Translations under genes and position numbers: made by a program
Assembly (NCBI GenBank): GCA_964389735.1
Contig: CAYMEJ010000050.1
Span: 1 to 6,223, forward strand
DNA from: JAQUVS01 sp964389735
GTDB lineage: Bacteria > Bacillota_I > Bacilli_A > RF39 > UBA660
Reading direction: 5' to 3'
DNA: 6,223 nucleotides
Shown: in pieces, positions 1-5,302 of the stretch
Layout: every line of letters starts with the position of its first letter
Position numbering within the stretch: the first letter of the stretch is position 1
The notes under the pieces: generated by a model
The model's database searches: none
Seen by the model: the letters and a program-made list of their open reading frames with translations, nothing else
What the model was told of the DNA's origin: nothing

Positions 1-1
1 A

Positions 2-78
2 TGGTAGCGACGGAGGGGGTCGAACCCACGACCTTCCGGGTATGAACCGGACGCTCTAGCCAACTGAGCTACATCGCC
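2..78 (-). tRNA. tRNA-Met (anticodon CAU), elongator type
   Basis: Read on the minus strand this folds into a complete 77-nt tRNA with an encoded CCA end (positions 2-4). The acceptor stem is GGCGATG against CGTCGCT, with a G-U pair at 1-72 and a wobble at 6-67. The D arm is GCTC/GAGC, and the anticodon stem TCCGG/CCGGA encloses loop TTCATAC, giving anticodon CAT. It lacks initiator hallmarks (unpaired 1-72, three G-C pairs next to the anticodon loop) and resembles the elongator tRNA-Met of Bacillus, so elongator Met is the best call; a tRNA-Ile2 with a modified C34 is the alternative. One oddity is a U-U mismatch at 50-64 of the T stem. The 3' end lies at the window edge, so its terminator or any following tRNA is not visible. 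Confidence 0.96.
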
Positions 79-97
79 ATTTCAAGTAAGCAATATG

Positions 98-126
98 ATT
101 ATATCAAATATAAAAGAAGATGACAA
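98..126 (-). promoter_or_regulatory. Promoter of tRNA-Met
   Basis: On the minus strand a -35 TTGTCA (121-126) and a perfect -10 TATAAT (98-103) are separated by exactly 17 bases. Transcription would start near 91, about 13 bases before the mature tRNA 5' end. Confidence 0.8.
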
Positions 127-149
127 TATGTTTTTTTTATTTTTTTTAT

Positions 150-177
150 TTATCAAAATAACTATATATGTTATAAT
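150..177 (+). promoter_or_regulatory. Extended -10 promoter of the thioredoxin/zinc-ribbon operon
   Basis: TG at 169-170 one base before a perfect TATAAT (172-177) makes an extended -10. The -35 is weak (TTATCA, 150-155, 16-base spacer) and lies in a T-rich tract. The implied start near 184 leaves a leader of about 29 nt before the ATG at 213. It is divergent from the tRNA promoter in the same 134-bp gap. Confidence 0.6.
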
Positions 178-212
178 GAATTTATAAAGAATAGAAAGTA
201 GACAGTGATAAT

Positions 213-1499
213 ATGAAAAAAATATTAGTATTATTAATAACGTTTTTTTTATTTACTACAAATGCCTATGCATTAAATGAAGTAAATATATATATGTTTT
301 ATAAAACTGGATGTAGTAAATGTGCATCTGCTGAAGAAAAACTACAAAACTTACAAAGATATTATCCAAATATTTCAATATATAAAATTCTTGAATCAGA
401 AAATGAACCATTATATAACTTTGTAATAAATAATTATAATTTAACAAGAACAGGATTACCTTTAGTAGTAATAGGTGATCATGCAATATTAGGATATGCA
501 CCAGGTAGAGAAACAACATATGAAAAATATATTAGGACATATTCAACTACAGAATATAAAAATGAAGTAGGAGATATGACTAAAAAAACTTATAATAAAA
601 ACTATTCAGGATCATTAAGAGAAAACCCAATATATATGGATGAAGATGATGAAACAGTTGAAGTAGAAGAAGAAGTAAAAGTAAAAAGTGATAATAAAAG
701 TGGAATAATTGATATATTACCAATATTATCAATAGGAGTAATATGTGGTTTAGGTGCTCTAATAGTACTTATAAAAATAATTAATAATCATAAAAAGAAT
801 AATGAATCATTTGATGAAGATGAATTTTTAAAAGAAATGAGTACTGGACAATATTATGGTTCATATGATGATCCTTTAGAAATAAAAGAACCAGAATCAG
901 TAACAAATTACTCAAAAGAAAAAGTTAAAAAAAGAGTATTACCAAAAAATAAATTAAATAAGAATGAAATAAGAAATATTATTCCAGATTATGATCAAGA
1001 CTTATATGAAGATAAATTATTTAAGGTATATGAAACTATTCAAAATAACTTAATGATGGATAATATTAAAGCAATTAAGTACTTAGTAACAGATGAAATG
1101 TTTAAGTACTATGCTTTAGCACTTAATACAATGAAAACAAAGAATCAACAAAGTGTACTAAGCAATATTAAATTATTTGATAGTAAGTTTGTTTCTATAA
1201 AAGAAGTAAAAGATAAAATAGAAATAGTAATGTATTTACAAATAAAATGTAAAAACTATGTTTTAGATAAAACAACTAATAATATTATTAAAGGTAATTA
1301 TAAGAACTTAGCATCTACATATAAATTAGTGTTCATAAAAGAAACAAATAGAGAAGTAAATGAAATATGTCCAAATTGTGGATCAAGTATTATTAATACT
1401 AATAGATGTGAATACTGTAATACAAAAATAGATAATTATTCAGACTTTGTATTAGCAAAAGAAACACTAATTGAAAGAAAGGTAATAGATGGTGATTAA
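213..1499 (+). CDS. Membrane protein: signal peptide, thioredoxin fold, TM helix, Tim44-like domain, zinc ribbon
   Basis: This 428-residue protein has five recognisable parts. Residues 1-20 are a signal peptide ending AYA. Residues 24-110 look like a thioredoxin/glutaredoxin fold, with redox motif C34-S-K-C37 and a probable cis-proline at 83. An acidic, low-complexity linker (about 142-156) precedes one transmembrane helix (165-190). Residues 262-378 resemble a Tim44/NTF2-like domain, and C386/C389 with C399/C402 form a zinc ribbon. Signal peptide plus helix places the redox domain outside and the Tim44-like and ribbon part in the cytoplasm. The C-terminal module (about 262-428) is shared with the next two genes, so the cluster arose by duplication. 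A weak AGTGAT lies three bases before the ATG. The stop overlaps the Shine-Dalgarno region of the next gene, so translation is probably coupled. The cellular role is unknown; redox sensing or envelope thiol chemistry is inference from the CxxC only. Confidence 0.9.
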   Translation: MKKILVLLITFFLFTTNAYALNEVNIYMFYKTGCSKCASAEEKLQNLQRYYPNISIYKILESENEPLYNFVINNYNLTRTGLPLVVIGDHAILGYAPGRETTYEKYIRTYSTTEYKNEVGDMTKKTYNKNYSGSLRENPIYMDEDDETVEVEEEVKVKSDNKSGIIDILPILSIGVICGLGALIVLIKIINNHKKNNESFDEDEFLKEMSTGQYYGSYDDPLEIKEPESVTNYSKEKVKKRVLPKNKLNKNEIRNIIPDYDQDLYEDKLFKVYETIQNNLMMDNIKAIKYLVTDEMFKYYALALNTMKTKNQQSVLSNIKLFDSKFVSIKEVKDKIEIVMYLQIKCKNYVLDKTTNNIIKGNYKNLASTYKLVFIKETNREVNEICPNCGSSIINTNRCEYCNTKIDNYSDFVLAKETLIERKVIDGD

Positions 1500-1500
1500 T

Positions 1501-2022
1501 ATGATAGACACAAAAGAAGATACAAGAGAATTAATTGAACAAGTAAGTAATATATATTTAAAACTATATGAAGGTATTACAAATAAAGACTTAAGTGGTG
1601 TAAAAAAATATTTAAGTATGGAACTATATCATGAATATAATAATTTAATAAATAATCTATATGGACCTAATGAAAAACAAATATATGAAGATATAGAAAT
1701 AGTAAGTACAAGATTATTATCAGTAGAAGAAATAAATGATAAAAAGATAATTACAATTAGTTTAGTATCAAAATATAAAAATTATATTATTAATACGGAA
1801 AGTGAAAATATTACAGTAGGAAATGATCAAAGAAAAGTAGAAAAAGATAATATAATTACAATAGTTAAATTCTTAGATGATAGCAATATTAAAGTACTTG
1901 TAGAATGTTCTAATTGTGGTGCAACAATAGATATAAGTGAAAATGAAGAATGTGAATACTGCCATACTATTAATCATAAAGATAATGTAGAATTTGTATT
2001 TACAAGTTTACTTATTAAATAG
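1501..2022 (+). CDS. Soluble Tim44-like protein with C-terminal zinc ribbon
   Basis: The 173-residue product is a stand-alone copy of the cytoplasmic half of its upstream neighbour. It has a helix-rich N terminus (about 8-55), a beta-rich middle (62-135) and a four-cysteine ribbon, C136/C139 and C151/C154, followed by a hydrophobic strand-like tail. There is no signal peptide or transmembrane segment, so it should be cytoplasmic. I chose the ATG at 1501 because GGTGAT (1491-1496) sits four bases before it; the in-frame ATG at 1489 overlaps this site and the end of the previous gene. One base separates it from the preceding stop, and its own stop overlaps the AGGAG of the next gene. The function is not recognised. 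It may associate with the two membrane-bound paralogs, which is inference from operon structure and shared domains. Confidence 0.88.
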   Translation: MIDTKEDTRELIEQVSNIYLKLYEGITNKDLSGVKKYLSMELYHEYNNLINNLYGPNEKQIYEDIEIVSTRLLSVEEINDKKIITISLVSKYKNYIINTESENITVGNDQRKVEKDNIITIVKFLDDSNIKVLVECSNCGATIDISENEECEYCHTINHKDNVEFVFTSLLIK

Positions 2023-2031
2023 GAGATAATT

Positions 2032-2652
2032 ATGGAAGAAATGATACCAGTATTAATAGGAATGATAATTGCAATTATAGTTATTGCACTAATAATTATA
2101 AAAGTAATAACTAGTGGTGATCCAAAATATGGTAATAAAAAAGTATCAGCAGTAGATAAAAAATTATTAGATGATGTCTTTGTAGTATACAAAAATATTC
2201 AAGAAGCATGGTCAAATTTTGATATCTTAACATTAAAAGAATACTTATCACCAGACTTTTATCAATATTATTTAATTCAATTAAATAATTTAAAAAAACA
2301 AAATCAAAGAAATATAATTAAAGATGTAAATATGATATCTATAAATAAAGATTACTATAAACCAGAAGGTGAAGAATTTGAAAAGCTAATAGTAACTTTA
2401 AAAGTAAATGCATATAATTATGTAATAGACTCTAATACTAATGAAGTAGTAAGAGGAGTTAAAGATAAGAAGGTAACTACTTCATATAAATTGACTCTAT
2501 TAAGAAAAAGAAGTAGAAGTACTCAAGTAATATGTCCTAATTGTGGAAGAGCAACAGTATTTAATGAAAATGGTGAATGTCAATATTGTGGTACTTTTGT
2601 ATTAGGCAATGAATATCACTTTATGGTACATAGAATAGATAAAGCACAATAA
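2032..2652 (+). CDS. Membrane-anchored Tim44-like protein with C-terminal zinc ribbon
   Basis: The 206-residue protein has one N-terminal transmembrane helix (about 5-26) followed by basic residues, consistent with the body lying in the cytoplasm. Residues 43-160 are a Tim44/NTF2-like domain clearly related to those of the two upstream proteins, with shared features such as a K-x-Q-N/x-Q segment after the helical part and an N-Y-V-I/L-D strand. The ribbon is C168/C171 and C183/C186. AGGAG (2021-2025), which overlaps the previous stop codon, is six bases from the ATG, making this start firm. It is the last gene of the operon, since an intrinsic terminator follows immediately. Members of the Tim44-like group in Bacillota are mostly uncharacterised; the specific function here is unknown. 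Confidence 0.88.
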   Translation: MEEMIPVLIGMIIAIIVIALIIIKVITSGDPKYGNKKVSAVDKKLLDDVFVVYKNIQEAWSNFDILTLKEYLSPDFYQYYLIQLNNLKKQNQRNIIKDVNMISINKDYYKPEGEEFEKLIVTLKVNAYNYVIDSNTNEVVRGVKDKKVTTSYKLTLLRKRSRSTQVICPNCGRATVFNENGECQYCGTFVLGNEYHFMVHRIDKAQ

Positions 2653-2676
2653 AAAAGCACTAAGTGCTTTTTTTTT
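2651..2676. terminator. Bidirectional intrinsic terminator between convergent operons
   Basis: A perfect 10-bp stem, AAAAAAGCAC with GTGCTTTTTT (2651-2660 and 2664-2673), closes a 3-nt TAA loop. It is followed by T's on the plus strand and, because of the A run, by T's on the minus strand too. It overlaps the stop codon of the plus-strand operon and adjoins the stop of the minus-strand lipoprotein gene at 2675, so it serves both. Confidence 0.9.
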
Positions 2677-3544
2677 AATTATATATTTCTGATTTTAATA
2701 ATTCGATATCTTTATTAATTATATCAACATAAGTATATTTTGTATCTCTTTCTGTATCTGTAATATTAGTAGCATTTCTAAGTGTTATAGTAGAAACTTT
2801 AGTATCATCAATTATACTTTTAACTGTTTTATTTATATCAGTATTTTCTAGTAATATAATATTTTTAATTGAACCATTTGCTATATAACCTTTAACTGTT
2901 TGAATAGTCTTATCACTAGGAGTTTCTATGCTATCATCTAAAGAAATAACTGTAAGACCATATTTTTCTAAAAATTTAAGAGAATCATCATTGACAACTA
3001 TAAGCTTTCTATCTGAATTCTCAACTGTTAATTTAATTTCAGCATCTAACTCAGATAATTTAATTTTTAACTTTTCATAATTAGAATCAATAGATTTTTC
3101 TAAATAACTATTAGTAATATATTCCTTTAAACCATTTCTAACATTTTGAGTCATCATAAGTAAATTAGAAGGATTTAACCATAATTCAGCATTACCATAT
3201 GTAAGTTCCATTCCGTTAGAAGAATCAATAATTAACATATCTTTATTTTTTTCTAGAAAATTAATAGCAATATCTTTATCACTACTTAAACCATTATAAA
3301 TAAATAAATATTTTTCACTAAAATCATTTATTTGTTTTTTACTTAATTTATAAGTATTAGTATTAGTTCCATCAGGATATATAGAATTAACTACTGAATG
3401 TTCTCCATATAACTGACTAGTAATATATTCAAGAGGATATACTGTAGTAACTATCTCAATCCCCTCTAAAGAATCTCTTTTAAAACATCCACTAGATAAT
3501 ATTGCAACAGCAAATATCATTATAACTAAACTAATTTTTTTCAT
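2675..3544 (-). CDS. ZnuA/TroA-like (cluster A-1) metal-binding-type lipoprotein with altered ligand residues
   Basis: The 289-residue product has a lipoprotein signal (hydrophobic 4-16, then S-S-G-C20) and the layout of ABC substrate-binding proteins for zinc or manganese. TTVYPL (33-38) matches the start of the N-lobe, followed by a P-x-G loop (57-59), Y-N-G (83-85), L-W-L-N-P (121-125), a long linker helix (about 137-175) and a C-lobe with E-K-Y-G-L (193-197). The three histidines usual in the family appear replaced, by N63 (usual H-D-Y), E120 (usual D-P-H-x-W) and D186 (usual S-H-D), and there is no His-rich loop. It may bind another ligand or be non-transporting. No permease or ATPase gene is in the window. 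The start is the ATG at 3544, with AAAGGAGA (3550-3557); an upstream in-frame ATG at 3583 would add 13 residues before the signal peptide. It overlaps yidD by 14 nt. Confidence 0.87.
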   Translation of the reverse strand: MKKISLVIMIFAVAILSSGCFKRDSLEGIEIVTTVYPLEYITSQLYGEHSVVNSIYPDGTNTNTYKLSKKQINDFSEKYLFIYNGLSSDKDIAINFLEKNKDMLIIDSSNGMELTYGNAELWLNPSNLLMMTQNVRNGLKEYITNSYLEKSIDSNYEKLKIKLSELDAEIKLTVENSDRKLIVVNDDSLKFLEKYGLTVISLDDSIETPSDKTIQTVKGYIANGSIKNIILLENTDINKTVKSIIDDTKVSTITLRNATNITDTERDTKYTYVDIINKDIELLKSEIYN

Positions 3545-3767
3545 TTTTATTCTCCTTTGCTTTAGGAACAGGATCAAATCCACTAGTTCCTAAGGGATTA
3601 CATTTAAAAACCCTTTTTATTGTTAATATTGAACCCTTAAATGCTCCATGGTAAGTAATTGCCTCTATACCATAATTAGAACAAGTAGGTTGATGACGAC
3701 AATAATTATGCCAAGGACCAGGAATTTTTTGATAAACTTTAATAATTCCTATCAATACTTTCTTCAT
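3531..3767 (-). CDS. yidD: YidD, membrane protein insertion efficiency factor
   Basis: This 78-residue protein carries the family signature throughout: a short N-terminal hydrophobic/amphipathic helix (2-16), P-G-P-W, C-R-H-x-P-T-C-S-x-Y (about 23-32), E-A-I, G-x-x-K-G, R-V-x-x-C-N-P, and G-F-D-P-V-P near the end. The length is normal for the family. YidD lies at the inner face of the membrane and helps YidC/Sec insert and process membrane proteins. It is commonly linked to rpmH-rnpA-yidC; here it instead leads a two-gene unit with a lipoprotein gene whose ATG and Shine-Dalgarno lie inside its end, so the two are probably translated together. GGTGAT (3771-3776) lies three bases before the ATG. 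The C-terminal K/N-rich tail (69-78) overlaps the lipoprotein start and may be shaped by that overlap. Confidence 0.96.
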   Translation of the reverse strand: MKKVLIGIIKVYQKIPGPWHNYCRHQPTCSNYGIEAITYHGAFKGSILTIKRVFKCNPLGTSGFDPVPKAKENKNEKN

Positions 3768-3784
3768 ATTATCACCATGTATCC

Positions 3785-3813
3785 ATTTTACTATTTTTTT
3801 ATAATTTTATCAA
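3785..3813 (-). promoter_or_regulatory. Promoter of yidD and the lipoprotein gene
   Basis: The minus strand shows -35 TTGATA (3808-3813), a 17-base spacer and -10 TAAAAT (3785-3790), each one mismatch from consensus. The predicted start near 3778 leaves only about 11 nt of leader, made almost entirely of the GGTGAT Shine-Dalgarno and its flanks. Confidence 0.6.
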
Positions 3814-3837
3814 TCACTATACTAATTTTTTATAAAA

Positions 3838-3846
3838 TGTTATAAT
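3838..3846 (+). promoter_or_regulatory. Extended -10 promoter of rnc
   Basis: TG (3838-3839), one base, then a perfect TATAAT (3841-3846). No good -35 is visible at 16-18 bases upstream. The predicted start, near 3852-3854, falls at the GGTGAT (3853-3858) of rnc, so the leader would be about 10 nt. The same element is used upstream of the operon at 213. Confidence 0.55.
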
Positions 3847-3862
3847 GTACGTGGTGATAAAC

Positions 3863-4543
3863 ATGGATAAATTATTTAAAAAATTAGGAATAGTACCAAC
3901 AGAAATGAAATATTATACATCTGCATTTCAACATTCTTCATATGTATATGAAAATCATTTAAAAACTGACTATGAAAGATTAGAGTTTTTAGGAGATGCA
4001 GTATTAGAATTATCTCTAAGTGATTACTTATATAATCATTTAAATGTAAAAGAAGGAGATATGACTAGATTAAGAGCAAGTTATGTATGTGAAAATGCTT
4101 GTTATAAATATGCTACTGATTTAGGATTCAGTGAATATGTAAAAGTAGGTCATGGAGAAGAATCAGATGGTGGTAGATATAAAAAAGTAATATTAGCAGA
4201 TATATTTGAATCATTTATGGGTGCAGTATACTTAGATTTAGGTTTCGAGAAAGCAAAAAAGGTAATATTAGATATAATAGTACCTTATATAGAAAACCCT
4301 AATATAGTGTTCTTTAGTGACTATAAGAGTTCATTACAAGAATATGTTCAAACTGAACAAAAGAGTTTAGAATATATAGTAATTAAAGAAGATGGACCTG
4401 CACATAATAAGAAGTTTACTGTTAATGTAGTAGTAGATGAAATAGTATTAGGTACAGGTATAGCAGCTAGTAAAAAAGAAGCAGAACAAGAAGCAGCAGC
4501 ATCTGCACTAGAAAAATTAGCAGTTGTAGAAAAATATAATTAA
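3863..4543 (+). CDS. rnc: Ribonuclease III
   Basis: The 226-residue enzyme cleaves double-stranded RNA (rRNA precursors, structured mRNAs) in the cytoplasm with Mg2+. Its nuclease domain (about 1-145) has the signature E38-R-L-E41-F-L-G-D45 and the second acidic cluster A-D113-I-F-E116, matching E. coli E38, E41, D45, D114 and E117. E64 is a good candidate for the fifth acidic position. The dsRNA-binding domain (about 153-224) has K-K-F-T-V-x-V and A-S-K-K-E-A-E-Q-E-A-A. All catalytic residues are present and the length is normal. I use the ATG at 3863, preceded by GGTGAT (3853-3858); the in-frame ATG at 3845 overlaps the -10 box and adds six unlikely residues. Often rnc is followed by smc and ftsY; here an antitoxin-like module follows after 47 bp with no terminator between. 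Confidence 0.97.
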   Translation: MDKLFKKLGIVPTEMKYYTSAFQHSSYVYENHLKTDYERLEFLGDAVLELSLSDYLYNHLNVKEGDMTRLRASYVCENACYKYATDLGFSEYVKVGHGEESDGGRYKKVILADIFESFMGAVYLDLGFEKAKKVILDIIVPYIENPNIVFFSDYKSSLQEYVQTEQKSLEYIVIKEDGPAHNKKFTVNVVVDEIVLGTGIAASKKEAEQEAAASALEKLAVVEKYN

Positions 4544-4553
4544 AGAGAAAATT

Positions 4554-4580
4554 TAATATATTGTTGTTAATAATATATTG
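4554..4580 (+). repeat. Direct repeat TAATATATTG x2 upstream of the Panacea gene
   Basis: TAATATATTG occurs at 4554-4563 and again at 4571-4580, a 17-base period; the inner AATATATT is itself a palindrome. The second copy abuts the AGGTGAT Shine-Dalgarno (4581-4587) of the antitoxin-like gene. Its position suits an operator, but in sequence this AT-rich it could be chance. Confidence 0.4.
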
Positions 4581-4590
4581 AGGTGATAAA

Positions 4591-4935
4591 ATGAGTATAA
4601 TAGATAATAGATTAATGAAAGNNNNNNNNNNNNNNNNNNNNNNNNNNNNNNNNNNNNNNNNNNNNNNNNNNNNNNNNNNNNNNNNNNNNNNNNNNNNNNN
4701 NNNNNNNNNNNNNNNNNNNNNGATTAATGAAAGTTTAATTGAAGTATTATTTTCGCTTTTTGGGAATATGACAGCATTTGAACTTGTAACACTAACACAT
4801 AGAGAAAATTCACCATGGTATAATATAAATAAAAATTACAGTCCAAATTCAATACCAAATGATATAAATATTAATAAGGAACAAACTAAATTGTGGTTCA
4901 AAGAGTTAATGGAAGATAAAAATGAAAAACAATAG
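4591..4935 (+). CDS. Panacea-domain (DUF4065, SocA-like) antitoxin-like protein, interrupted by assembly gap
   Basis: The C-terminal 71 residues visible after the gap carry the end of the Panacea/DUF4065 domain: a helix followed by the conserved L-x-x-L-T-H-R-E-N-S-P-W stretch (4783-4818), then a spacer and a final helix around L-W-F-K-E-L. Proteins of this family include SocA-type adaptors and the antitoxins of many two-gene toxin-antitoxin loci. AGGTGAT (4581-4587) supports the ATG at 4591, but only ten codons precede the N's, and the N-terminal half of the domain is missing. Family proteins are usually about 150-200 residues, so the true gap probably exceeds 100 bases. The in-frame join is arbitrary. 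It overlaps the next gene by 14 nt, typical of coupled antitoxin-toxin pairs. It uses TCG and GGG codons, unlike the genes upstream, suggesting transfer. Whether the gene is intact cannot be judged. Confidence 0.7.
   Translation: MSIIDNRLMKXXXXXXXXXXXXXXXXXXXXXXXXXXXXXXXXXXINESLIEVLFSLFGNMTAFELVTLTHRENSPWYNINKNYSPNSIPNDININKEQTKLWFKELMEDKNEKQ
4622..4721. other. 100-N assembly gap
   Basis: Exactly 100 N's, the usual placeholder for a gap of unknown length. The 12 bases just before it (4610-4621) and the 12 just after it (4722-4733) are identical: GATTAATGAAAG. The contig ends therefore either overlap slightly or both end in the same short repeat. Confidence 0.98.
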
Positions 4936-5302
4936 TAATAGTAATATAAGTAACAAAATATTAGCGTTCAAAACTGATAAAGATAAAATAAAAACTATAG
5001 CTGAAGAAAAAACCACAAAAATTGATGAAGAAATTATAAATAAATTAGATCAAAAAATATTGAAATATGAGCAATTAGATATAAATAATATTGATTTTAA
5101 TAAAAATATAGAAAATAAAGTAAAAGATATTTTAAAAGAAATGGAAGAATTAATAGATTATATTTCATCATTATATGATGAAAGAGAAATGACAAAAGAG
5201 ATAAATATAAAATTAACAAAAATAAGCAGTAAATATCGTATATTATGTAATTATTACACAAATCAAGAATTTAATTTGATTACAGAGAAAATAAAGAATT
5301 AA
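4922..5302 (+). CDS. N-terminal fragment as currently translated: soluble helical protein
   Basis: As the sequence stands, translation from 4922 yields 126 residues ending at TAA 5300-5302. The start is an N/S-rich stretch (from a small AATAGT repeat at 4931-4945), followed by charged helices (about 18-125) with heptad-like spacing of I and L, typical of coiled coil. There is no signal peptide or membrane segment. Without the downstream frame it would lack all three transmembrane helices, so any membrane activity would be lost. If the Panacea partner is intact, this fragment could still bind it. Confidence 0.6.
   Translation: MKNNSNSNISNKILAFKTDKDKIKTIAEEKTTKIDEEIINKLDQKILKYEQLDINNIDFNKNIENKVKDILKEMEELIDYISSLYDEREMTKEINIKLTKISSKYRILCNYYTNQEFNLITEKIKN

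Noticed and set aside
256..519. Minus-strand frame of 87 codons
   Set aside because: It lies wholly within the thioredoxin part of the operon's first gene, has an L/Y-rich composition typical of the antisense of AT-rich coding DNA, and matches no family.
1974..2192. Minus-strand frame of 72 codons with hydrophobic stretch
   Set aside because: It is antisense to the transmembrane helix of the third zinc-ribbon gene; the hydrophobicity is a mirror effect.
3648..3845. Plus-strand frame of 65 codons
   Set aside because: It is antisense to yidD, whose family signature is unmistakable, and runs through the divergent promoters.
4931..4945. AATAGT-type microrepeat as a phase-variable tract
   Set aside because: Only about two and a half imperfect copies, and a six-base unit would not change the frame.
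5272..5302. Programmed -1 ribosomal frameshift
   Set aside because: No X-XXY-YYZ slippery heptamer exists in the correct phase between the last stop of the shifted frame and the stop at 5300, and the A run is too short for transcriptional slippage.
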